From NCBI GenBank assembly GCA_051453625.1, contig JBOZIK010000001.1, positions 21,488,386 through 21,552,385 on the forward strand: 64,000 nt of DNA, written 5' to 3'. This document shows positions 33,711 through 43,979 of this stretch, in pieces. The first letter of the stretch is position 1. Each line of letters begins with the position of its first letter. Source of the DNA: Welwitschia mirabilis (lineage: Eukaryota > Gnetophyta > Gnetopsida > Welwitschiales). Both the position numbers and the translations under genes were made by a program. The notes beneath the pieces were generated by a model. The model worked only from the letters and a program-made list of their open reading frames with translations, had not been told where the DNA came from and ran no database searches.

Positions 33711-36028
33711 GTGTGAATTGTTGCAAAAGGAAATGTATTTTGTGATGGAGCCAAAATTAAGAGTCTTTTTAAGAAAGTATTTAATAAGAAAATTAACGTA
33801 TAGAAGAGGGGCATGATAGAGTCAACTTGTAAAATCCAAAAGTCCCATGTTCGTTGAATAATGTATTTCATTTCAAATTAGAGATAATATCACGACGCAA
33901 CCTTAACGACGCAACTCATGGTTATTGTTAGTAAATAACGGAAACATAATGGCTGTTTGTTCCGCATTGGAATAATTTTTCCGTTATTAGATTGGGGGAA
34001 TACTTTAGCAAGCTACAGGTGACAAGAAGCAGAAGAGCAGAAGAAACCAGCATTTGGAAGCAGTTCAGTAGCAGCTGCAGAAGCAGCTTCGAGTAATGGA
34101 CAAAAGTCTTTTGTGATGGACCGTCCAATTCGGATTGTTGCAGCGACAGTAAGAAAAGCTTTTTCTTTTTCCTTTTTTATAGATCGAACGAGAAATTCGT
34201 TTAAAGCTTTTAAATTCTTTGCGTTTTTCTTTGATTCGATGACAGACAGATATATGATCTGCAACTCATGTTATTAAATGATGTTTCTTCTGGTAAAAGT
34301 GCTTTCCGTTTCGCAGACGCCTTCACGCCTGAGCTTCTGCTGCGAGAGTTAACTCATTTTTAATCGTAAGCGCGCAGTTTCCTTTCATTTTATTTGTTAT
34401 TTTGTTTGCTTCCGAATGGATGACTCGTTGTTATTCTTTTAAGGATTTAGGGATAAGTATTTCTTTAAGAATTGTGAAATCGAGAACTTGGACCTTCCTT
34501 TTCAGTCTTTGCGTGGATACCGCATTATTAGGATACAAGGATTTAGCTTTTCACTGTTTTCGGTCCTTCAGTTGTCGATCGGCAACAAAATTTGAAAATT
34601 TATTGCTTCATTTGTGCTTCTTGTAATTCTTTCTTTAGCGTTCCGGACGGTGATCTTTTCGTCTTTCTGTCGATAAATTTCGTGAAATAGGACTAAAGAG
34701 AGTAAAAACCGTCTCTTTGCTAAAATTCTCACTTTTGCATAGAAGGAGCTGAATAGAAGGGCAAATTGATGATTAATTTGATCTGGATTATCGTTTTTGT
34801 AAAGAAAATGTATTTTTGTAGTTTTAGCGATAGTGCGTAGTCAGGCGCAGGTTCGATATTCAATAAAGGGAGCACGAAAAGGTGTTCTCAAGGGCAATGC
34901 ATTTTCATGGATTGATGTAGGCCACTAAAATGTAAACTGTCGGCGGGCAAATAAGAACTTTTAAACGATCCTCGTGCGAGACGGCCAGGCCACAACCTTA
35001 TGCCTTTTGGAGGAAGTTTCGGATTCAATGATAGCTCGTTACTCCGTTAATTTCTCGCGTACCTCTTTTATGCGGAGCCACAAAAGAGGATTGTGTTCTT
35101 TTTTGAGAAAACCATTAAGAATTTGGAAGGAGGGAATGCATTTTTCGCATTCCAAAGAAACCGACTGCAGCTTCCGATTTTCCAACTGCTCGGTCTTCTT
35201 TGGTTTTCTTAGTAAGCTTGACCGTTCTTTCACTTAACGCTATGTTTTTTCGCAGCTTAAGATTAGCGGAAGCTGCAAAATAAGAAAATAGATGGCTTGT
35301 AAATTACTCGTTGGAAGAATTTTCATAAAGCGTAACGTCTTACTCTGCTTCTCCTCGCAGTTTACATTAATTGCCCATCAATGAATGTAGCTGGCATGGG
35401 TCCTTGCTCGTTGCCTTGGGCAAACAAGAAAATGCTTTAGCCCCTATGCCATGTGCATGTTTCATGGAACGCAAAGCAAGAGAGTGCTTAGTATTGAGTT
35501 TTCCGTCTTTAGCACCCGATTCGGTTTTTCCCGTGAGATGACGTAAATGTGGTAGTCGTTGTGAGTTTCTGTTAATTAAGGTGAGAAATCCGTCGAGACG
35601 GAAAAGAGATGTCCTTCCCGAAGCTTTTGTTCTAAGATTTTTCCCTAATTAAATCCCTTTACTTCTAAATAGACGTTGTGGTTCCATGTTAGGGCAAGCG
35701 TCCTTGTCAGATCTCCGCTTTACGTCATCTCATTGGGCATAATTACCTGGGGTCTACCAAGGGAAAAATATAGCTGGGTCAAACTCAAAAAGGTTCGAAG
35801 CTATATCGCCTGGTGTTTCTGTCAAGTGACGTTGGTTTCTAGCTCGGCTAGGAACTTCCTCTCGACAGATTGTCGATGCAGGTTTTTGGCCTTCTCTCAT
35901 CCACTCTTTTAGCAAGATCAAATAGAACAGTAGGCTTCAGAAGCCATTCTCTCTTCAGAAGATGCGCTGGTGGCCCTAGCTAGTCTCTCTCACATTGTAA
36001 AATCTGCGAGGCTTGTTTGCCTGTGAAA
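33711..36028 (+). promoter_or_regulatory. GC-richer 5' flank and probable leader of the RLK gene
   Basis: From about 33900 the base composition changes from AT-rich repeat to mixed sequence like that of the gene. No protein-coding frame is convincing. A purine-rich CAG/GAAG stretch at 34017-34100 leads to a good splice donor, ACA|GTAAGAA at 34149. Several pyrimidine-CGCAG acceptors follow (ending at 34316, 35255 and 35360). A spliced 5' UTR is therefore possible. No TATA box could be assigned with confidence. Confidence 0.35.
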
Positions 36029-36070
36029 ATGAAGTGGATTGGTTGTTGCTTGGGTGTTCTAGCAGAGTAA
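36029..36070 (+). promoter_or_regulatory. Upstream ORF 1 of the RLK (13 codons)
   Basis: The ATG at 36029 reads MKWIGCCLGVLAE and stops with TAA at 36068-36070, 22 bases before the main ATG. Its stop overlaps the start of uORF 2 in TAATG. Whether it is in the transcript depends on the unmapped start site. Confidence 0.5.
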
Positions 36071-36201
36071 TGCCGGAAACCTTTTCCGGCAATGACGATC
36101 GTCTTGAGCATTATGATAACATTGAGTTTGCTCAAGAAGCAATCTGTGCTTTTCTTGCTGGTGGTTTGGTGCCTCGTTTCCGGCAAGGCTTCGCAGGATG
36201 A
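36070..36201 (+). promoter_or_regulatory. Upstream ORF 2 of the RLK, overlapping the main start
   Basis: The ATG at 36070 opens a 43-codon frame that runs across the main ATG (36092) in another frame and ends at TGA 36199-36201. A ribosome initiating here would bypass the RLK start. No conserved peptide was recognised. Confidence 0.5.
36072..36090 (+). promoter_or_regulatory. Hairpin abutting the RLK start codon
   Basis: GCCGGAAA, loop CCT, TTTCCGGC: a perfect 8-bp inverted repeat with a 3-base loop, ending one base before the ATG at 36092. In mRNA it would form a compact stem exactly at the start site. Confidence 0.6.
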
Positions 36202-38978
36202 AGAAAAGGTAGTGTTACTGAATTTCAAAAGCAGAATTATAATGGACCCGTTAAAAGTATTAGGGTCTTGGAACCCTTCCGATCCGTCTTCGTGCCACTG
36301 GGGAGGTGTTAGCTGTGACAGGGATGGCAACGTGGAGAAAGTTATTTTGCAGGGTAAAAATCTTAGCGGCATTCTTTCTTCTGACCTGAGCAAGCTGTCG
36401 CACCTTCGCACGCTTTCTCTTTCTGCAAATAATTTTAGAGGCCAAATCCCTCCACAGCTAAGCGAGATAGCTACTCTTTGGAAGCTTAATCTTAGCAACA
36501 ACGCATTTGCCGGTTCGATTCCGCCTGATTTGGGGAATTTGTCGAATCTGCGCATGCTAGATGTATCTGGTAATTTCCTCTCCGGGGCCTTACCAAACTC
36601 ACTTTTCAAGTTATGTGGCAAATTGCGCTACATTGCTTTGTCTAATAATAACTTTTCTGGCACGATTCCGCAAGAGATTGCTCAATGTGGGAGGCTTGAA
36701 GGCGTAGATTTTTCTTTAAACAATCTTGAGGGAATTTTTCCCGTACAAGTATGCAATCTTCCTTCGATATCGTATGTGTCGCTCAATCACAACAGGTTTA
36801 GTGGGAATATGCCTCCGGAGTTGTCAAGTTGCGAAAACCTACAATATTTGGATTTAGGGAGCAATCTTTTTTCTGGGAGTCTTTCTCAAGGTCTTTTAGC
36901 GTTGCCAATGCTGAAACATCTCAATATTTCCCAAAATAGGCTTTCAGGCGAGATCCCCTTTGTGGCAAAATGTGATAACGTCGAAGAAATTTACCTTGAT
37001 TCTAATAACTTAACAGGTAGTATTCCTTCAAGTATAGAATCATGTAAAAAGCTTAAGGTTCTTGATCTGGGCAGTAATGCGATCACTGGGAACATTCCTC
37101 CCGAGATAGGAAATTTGACCCAGTTATCTGCACTCAAGCTTGGCAGAAATGATATAGGTGGTACTATACCTTATGAAATAGGCAAAGTTGAGCTTCTTCA
37201 AGTTCTTGACCTTCATCAATTGCATTTGTCGGGTCTTATTCCTGAAGTGCTTTCTAATTGCAGATTCTTGATAGAACTGTAAGTGAACTTTTCGTGTTGA
37301 TTCTTTATTGTTGTGTTGCTGAGACATCGTCTACTTCAATTTGTACTGTGTATTTTAATGGATCTCTCTCAGTGGCTCTTTTTATTGAATCAGTGTAATA
37401 AAAAATTTCCTTCGCAAATCCTGTTATAGATTACATGGAAATTCAGCTTTCAATACCATTTCGTTGTGGGGTCGATACATTATAGTTTTTGTTTCTGGGG
37501 TTGTTTGCAGTGATCTGTCCGGCAACAATCTGGAAGGAAGAATACCGGCGAAGATCTACAATCTCACATACTTAAGCCGACTGAACCTTAGAGGCAACAA
37601 CATCAATGGCAGTATTCCAACAACCATGGGAAGATTAAAATACATGAGTTATCTTGACTTGTCAAAAAATTCTCTCTCCGGAGCGATTCCTTACACATTA
37701 GGGAACATGACACGACTAAGTTATTTTAATGTTTCACTCAACAAGCTTGAAGGAGCTATACCTAACAATTCTGTAATGAACAAGTTCGGTTTTGAATCTT
37801 TTGCTGGCAATTCCGCATTGTGTGGATCTCAGGTAAACACAAGCTGCATTTCCCCCTCACCGGCTCCATCCTTCCAACAGATTAGAAGAACGAGGGTCTT
37901 GACTGTATCTGCTATAATTGCCATAATTGCAGCTGCAGTGATAGCTCTGGGAGTGGTCATAATTACTCTGATGAATGTGAGGGCTCTGCGGAGGAGGAGG
38001 ACTGAAATGCTGGTCTTTGAAAGCACGCCTCCCTCTCCAGAAACCACTTCTATTATCGGGAAACTTGTTCTTTTCAGCAAAAGCCTGCCGTCCAAGTATG
38101 AGGATTGGCTTGCAGGGAATAAAGCTTTGCAAGACAAAGAGTGCCTCGTCGGAGAAGGTGTAATTGGGACTGTGTACAAAGCTACATTCGAGGGAGGAAT
38201 AACTATTGCTGTGAAAAAACTGAATACGTTAGGGAGAATAAAAGGCCAAGAGGAATTCGAACAAGAAATTGGGCGGCTAGGAAATCTTAGGCATCCTAAT
38301 CTTGTGGCATTTCAGGGGTATTATTGGTCATCTACCACGCAGTTAATTTTGTCTGAATTTATCTCAAATGGGACCCTCTATCATCATTTACATGAAGGTC
38401 ATCCTGATCATACCCTCCTATGTTGGGCAAGGCGATTCAAAATCGCTCTTGGAACCGCCAGAGCCCTTGCTTACCTCCATCATGATTGCAAGCCACGCCT
38501 CCTGCATTTTGATATAAAATCCACAAATATTCTAATTGACGAGGATTTTGAACCAAGGCTCTCAGATTATGGGCTTGGAAAGTTGTTGCCTATGTTGAAT
38601 TCTTATATATCGAGTAGAAAGTTTCATAATTCTGTAGGATATATTGCGCCGGAGATTGCCAATCAGAGTTTGAGGCTTTCAGAAAAGTGCGACGTCTACA
38701 GTTTCGGAGTGGTGCTGCTGGAGCTTATTACAGGTAGGAGACCTGTTGAAAGTTTTAATTCAGAAGTCATTATTCTTTGCCAGCATGTAAGGTCTGCCGT
38801 GGAGCGAGGGGCAGTTGCAGCATGCATTGATCCGAAATTACATAGAATCCCTGAAAATGAGGTCATGCAGGTCTTGAAGCTTGGACTTATGTGCACTTCT
38901 GAAACACCTTCGAGGCGGCCCAGTATGGCCGAGGTCGTTCAGGTTCTGGAGTCTATCAATTTCAATTCGGAAATGTAG
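36092..38978 (+). CDS. LRR receptor-like kinase, At1g12460/At1g62950-like, two exons
   Basis: Exons 36092-37278 and 37511-38978 join to 884 codons plus stop, close to the roughly 880 residues I recall for Arabidopsis At1g12460. It should sit in the plasma membrane and relay a signal through its kinase; the ligand is unknown. Residues 1-34: hydrophobic signal peptide ending near GKAS. Residues 60-76: N-terminal LRR cap with SSCHWGGVSC. About 80-490: a run of plant-type LRRs (LxxNxLSGxIP). 495-508: paired cysteines. 525-550: membrane helix, then RRRR. Kinase: glycine loop GEGVIGTV (610-617), Lys 631, Glu 648, HFD (728-730) in place of HRD, Lys 732, Asn 735, DYG (748-750) in place of DFG, APE (775-777). 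It is thus a non-RD kinase that keeps the catalytic Asp, Lys and Asn. The start gives the signal peptide. No frameshift is seen; it is the only intact host gene in the window. Confidence 0.93.
37279..37510 (+). other. Intron of the RLK gene (232 bp, phase 2)
   Basis: Donor GTAAGT at 37279 and acceptor TTGTTTGCAG ending at 37510. Joining the exons keeps the LRR register: ...FLIEL / DLSGNNLEG. The first exon would otherwise stop at once (TAA at 37280-37282). An intron at this place, within the LRR region, is consistent with the family. Confidence 0.92.
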
Positions 38979-41900
38979 AGAAGCAATTCTTTTTTATTTG
39001 GCATGTCCATTCAATTTCTTCCTGTGAAAGCATGATTATTTTGATTTTCAATTTTTTACCGTTGTATCTACTTCTTGAGATTATTCAAGGGGAAAAAAGC
39101 AGCCTTTTTGTTTGTTGAACAAATTCAACCATCAGAGATTGGCTTGTCTTTGGGATAAGCTTTTCTAGCTGTAAAGTGTTTTGAGAGATTAGCATGGATG
39201 CCGCTGCTGTGAACCCCTTTGTATCTGTCGTGGATTCTTTTATCTGTTTGTACCCACTTACGGACATGTCTTAGTGACTGTCAATGGATTCGGTTGAAAT
39301 TGAAAATGACTCCAGAATTACTGCAACTGCTTGTTCATTTGTCTAATCAAAACTGCATCGTGGTTGTTTATTTCAGACTTCATTTTTCAAAAATCTTGAT
39401 GAAAGGAACTTGGTCTTAATGTTTTCTATAAATGTTTATTCACACCCTTGCGATCCCAACTGTCAAACAAGAAGCTCCCGACACAAAATAATGCATAGGC
39501 TTAGAAGGGATTGACGATATGGAACAAGTCATCGAGGTTTCCTTGTTACAGTTTGGCCGGACAGTTATTAGATTCCAAGTTTCTTTGATGACCTTTTTAA
39601 TTAAGCTTACAAATTGTCAAAAACCTGCGTATTTATTGAGGAAATTCTTCTGTACGTTGAATGGATTGGAGAGGGAATTTGTAAAGGAAATGCCATACGT
39701 GTGAATGTGTTCGTCACTGGAAAGACCACCTAAATCTTCTCCTTAACTTGGAAACGATACTTCAGATACACTCCTGGACTCAAAAAGAGTGCGGTAATAA
39801 CGTAAAAACTTTCCTATGCACTTGCTTGTAAATGGCGAAAACGGTGAACGCATTAAAAGCCCCTATATAGCGAGGTCTCTGATAGAGCCTTTATTTTGAG
39901 AGGAATGGCTGAAATGTCTCTGACATTTATTCACTGCTGAAATATTCCCTGTCCTCCCAACAACTCTTCTTTAACACCATTTAGATGTGCCAACTGTTCT
40001 GTCGTCACGCCAAACTCGCATTAAGAAAGGGTGGCTTCGCTTTTTTCTGACATGGATGTTCATTTTAATTATGTGCCAAATGAGCAAAGGATATTAAGAA
40101 TCCCGAAGGTGGGGCTTAGAGAGAGCTAGGGAAGATCGGTTGCTTGGGATGAAACAACTTCCCTTTCTAAGTTATTGAGATTTTTGTATCGAAAGTTTTG
40201 GGGAACCTCCTCATGCACATGACACCGGGCAAGGCTATTTTTTAAAGGACACCATCATAACTTGCAAGGAATCATTTGACTAAGTACAATCCCTTATCAA
40301 ATGCAAATGGTTAGGTGCATGGATTATTGATCGACATTGATGATGTTCCCCCTTCTTAAGATTGCATTTGGTGTAATAGGTTGATTTCATAGAAAGGACT
40401 TTAGTCAATACATGTTTTCCTGGCTTAAAAGCATGCACTAACCTAGTTTTTGATATATGTAAATAGTGTAAAGGAACTCATTAAAGCTAACTTGTGTGTG
40501 AGATTTCTTGTATTAAATGCATGCACTAATCCAGCTTTCAATTTATGTGAACACTGCCCAAAAAACCTATAAAGCTAACTCCGTGTATATGGGAAAGGGC
40601 TAAGATGATCATGATGATAAAACTGTACCAAGCCTTTATATGGAAATAGATACACAAAAGGCATTAAATTACTTTGAAGTTTGAATTAATGGTACTACAA
40701 ACATGCTTTAATGACAATTGCCTTTGGGAACATGGTGATGAAGAGATAAAGTAAATGCTAGAATCCTTCTAAGCTCATTAGTGAAAACATTCTTCTTTGC
40801 AATGGAAAAAGGAGTTAATGTTTTCTTCTCGATTTACCTCAGACAGTATATTGTAGCATGTAGTGAAGGAAGGAACCTACATACTTATACCAATGCTTGA
40901 TTTGATGTAAAATCCAATGATCATTTCATATGAAATCCATGTTTTTATTTATTATGTATTCCGTAATTAGAAGTTGTAATCAAGGTAATATAAGAGGATA
41001 TGAAATTCAAAGATTTGAAAGTTTTAGGGCAAAGCTAGAACTAATTTCATGAACTATAATTAACATTTTAAATGTGATTAGAAATTGCCTTGGGATTCTT
41101 AGTGACGAAGTTGGTATAGTCAATGCACTACTAATAATAAGAGAATGAGCTTAAAAACATAGGAGCTAGATCAGACACAAAATAGTCCTCCTTTAGAATT
41201 CTTTCCTTAGCTCCCAAGCAACAAACTTTTCCCTGTAGGTTTTGACGTAGTAGGCCACGTTCTAAAAAACTTATGGAGGACTAAGGAAGCATGAATGCTT
41301 AATCAACTTAACTTGATAAAAGCCTAGCTACCCAACTCCTAAACCATAGGAGATTAGTTAAGACTAAAGCAATAGGAAAATTAGATTACGCAAATAGTAA
41401 TATTATATTATAAAATATACTTCCTTTTGAATTTTTAAAATTTTCTTTAATCATTAATAATTAGGTAATTAAATTATAAATATATTGAACATGAGATTCT
41501 TTTCCTCTAAGCATTCTTAAATTATGTTCTACAGGATTTATCTTTATTTTTGCAAAAGTAGAATTAGTTCGTAATTGCTCGATTATGTTTTTAGAGATGA
41601 TCTAAGAAAGATAATTTATCCAATCGTACTAAAGAGATGAAGAGTTGTAGTTTTGAGCGATTGCCTATTCTAATCTATCTAATTACTTCCCTATCTAGTG
41701 GATAACTTCAAAGAGTATTATAAGCTTTTAAAGATTTAAAATCATCTTTGCCTTGACACTTCTGATTTCTATGGATTTTTTAATGTAAATAATTTTTTAA
41801 AGAATCTTTTAATTTTCACAAACAATTCCAAATTGTAGAGCCTCCAATAATGTATGGACCATCAAAGAAATTTTAATAATTTTTTAGACATGCAGCCAAT

Positions 41901-42539
41901 AATGTCTAAAACCAATTTCCATTTTTGTATTTAACCACTAAACTATTTTAGTTCAAAGCAAAAGATTTAATGTTTGAAGATGTTTTAAACTAAAATAATC
42001 TTCTTCTCATGATTTACATAAGAAATTTAAATTTTTTTAATGAATGCATTTTTCATCATCAACACTTTTTCACAAAAAAATCGTTTCTAGGTTTTCCATG
42101 TGCTTGACAACTTCTTCTAGAGTCTAAAAACTAGACATCAAATAGTTTAGTAAGGATTAAAGACTGCTAAATGGGCTACACTTTTCTTGTTAGAAAAAGA
42201 AAATTATCTTTTCATGCTGCTAGTCTTTTTCTCCCTATTTTATTTGGGATGCCACTCCATAATTGTATGTTCCTCTCTTTATAAAGGAGGAATATCTATA
42301 TATTTCCTAAGTAAGTTATCAACTGCATAATTCATAATTCCTTAAATTCCTTGAATATGACTATAATGCATTATATAAATGTAAGACATATTTTTTTGAC
42401 ATTAATATTTAAGCCAGAAAATACAAGAAAAACATTTACAAATATCTCAGATACTTTCAAAACTCTTTGTTTTCCATGTCCAAAATATGAAATGGATATT
42501 GAAACCTAGGTGTTTTATTACGGTGGAAGACACAATGGA
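38979..42539. other. 3' flank of the RLK; no gene seen
   Basis: Up to about 40250 the composition stays similar to the gene and presumably includes its 3' UTR; no clear polyadenylation signal could be chosen. Beyond that the sequence becomes AT-rich intergenic DNA. Short open frames (for example 39219-39419 and 39519-39704) show no motif and are probably chance. Confidence 0.55.
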
Positions 42540-43780
42540 TCTACTGGATAAAATTTATGTACCTCCCGTGATGATCCAAAATTGATTTAATAAAATGGGC
42601 TATTGTAACAGAGTGCATTTGAAACAATTCCTATAGACTTCATGTTATAACATTGCATGTACTCCTTAACAAATGAGTAGTAGGATAGTGAAGAAGAATG
42701 TGTTCCTCATCTTCTAAATCCTCTACACAACAAAAACTACAAATGCGTTCCTTTCTAAGAATGTTTGCCCATGTTTCAGTTTCAATTCTCAAATGATGTA
42801 GAGTTGATTTCACTCTACGTATTAAAGCCACAAAGGAATGTTCACTGCAAGGTGATTTGCTTCACCTTCTAACTAGTTACCTCTAATGTTCAAGAGGTAA
42901 AATTAATATTTTCCCTTGGGATTCGACCAAATCTAGTGAAGAGCTGTACCATTAACTATCTTACAAATGCATTCAATGTTCGATTCATTAAGTCATCCCA
43001 CACCTTAATGAAACTATTCTTCCTCTCTTGATCATTCTAGAGCTTCTTGGAAAAATTCATTACATTACAATTTTTCAATACTTATCAAAGAATTATCCCT
43101 TTGAGCATTAATTACAACTTTGGGGTACTCCTTGCAAAATACAATTGTTACCACTAAAATAATCATACAAATCACCATTTAATGTAGTATAAAGATATGA
43201 AGAGCTATAGCAAGCTTCTAATAATTTTTGCCCTTGTTTTGAAAAATCAATGTCTTTGATTATTGCTTCAAGGAACTAGTAATTCACCTTATTATACATT
43301 TATTCATCTAATTTGAATGTCATATTAGGTCTTTTTTGTTTACTACTTGAGTGAAAGACCTTGTGAACCAAAATTACATGATCTAAAGTTTTCCCTGCTT
43401 TCACTAAGCCTTCTAATGAATTTAAGATCAAAACTAAAAGAATGATTTTTAATGTTTCTATGAGAACTTTTGACATTATTTTATAAACAACATTGCATAG
43501 CCTTATTGTCCTAAAGATTAATATATTATTGAGATTTATTTTACTCAGAATTAAAGATATCTAAGTAAAAGAAAATTTCTTTGAAATTTGTTTCAAATTC
43601 TGAAACAAAGATAGCTAAAATGTCATCCTAACAATATCTTAATAATGTTGAAAAGTACCAACAAGAAAAGCATTTAAACTTAGAGATTTATTAGGCTTTA
43701 TTTGAAACAAAACAAGAGTTTCTTAGTTTCTTCTATGTTACATTCTTTTCCAAGAAACTACAATTCTACATCTCTCAAAT
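42540..43780 (-). pseudogene. LINE (L1-type) reverse transcriptase relic
   Basis: Minus-strand reading gives, in order: a segment like the approach to RT (KPNKSLSLNAFLVGTFQHY, about 43650-43705); the RT entry block (IRLCNVVYKIMSKVLIETLK, about 43450-43510); LDHVILVHKVFHSS with MTFKLD (about 43310-43400); a palm-like stretch (LLEACYSSSYLYTTLNGDLY, about 43150-43230) ending in GVPQS; then, in an open frame at 42640-42831, the C-terminal zinc-binding module (HHLRIETETWA, CSFCCVEDLEDEEHILLH). The segment with the YADD catalytic box appears deleted between GVPQS and the zinc module, and no endonuclease is seen. Frame changes and stops are common. Such elements copy themselves by target-primed reverse transcription; this copy is dead. 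Confidence 0.8.
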
Positions 43781-43957
43781 GTCTTTTTCTAAAAGAAATA
43801 AACTTATTAATGTTATTTATGTGTTTGGAATTTTCTAGAAAATTCTTATAATATTATAAAACAAATTTCCCATATTATTAGTATCATTAACTCATCAATT
43901 TTCTGCATTTTTTTGATACAAAATCACACTAGAGTTTTTACTTTGCAGTATAGATTT

Positions 43958-43979
43958 AAAAAAAAAAAAAAAAAAAAAA
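43958..43979 (+). repeat. 22-base poly(A) run
   Basis: An uninterrupted run of 22 A on the plus strand. It could be the tail of a plus-strand retroposon, but no body was recognised to its left. The neighbouring LINE relic is in the opposite orientation, so this is not its tail. Confidence 0.9.

Noticed and set aside
34974-35237. 87-codon frame in the RLK 5' flank and its antisense partner
   Set aside because: No recognisable domain, no homologous pattern, and open on both strands; treated as chance in GC-richer DNA.
36013-36201. 62-codon frame starting at 36013
   Set aside because: It begins at TTG, not ATG. Only the in-frame ATG at 36070 is a realistic start, and that is listed as uORF 2.
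35980-36621. 213-codon open frame on the minus strand over the RLK start
   Set aside because: It lies antisense to the well-supported RLK exon 1 and shows no motif; its openness follows from codon bias of the opposite strand.
37829-38179. Two minus-strand open frames (116 and 91 codons) over RLK exon 2
   Set aside because: Antisense shadows of the membrane helix and kinase start; no family resemblance.
43958-43979. Poly(A) run as the tail of the neighbouring LINE
   Set aside because: The LINE relic is on the minus strand and the run lies at its 5' side, so the polarity is wrong.
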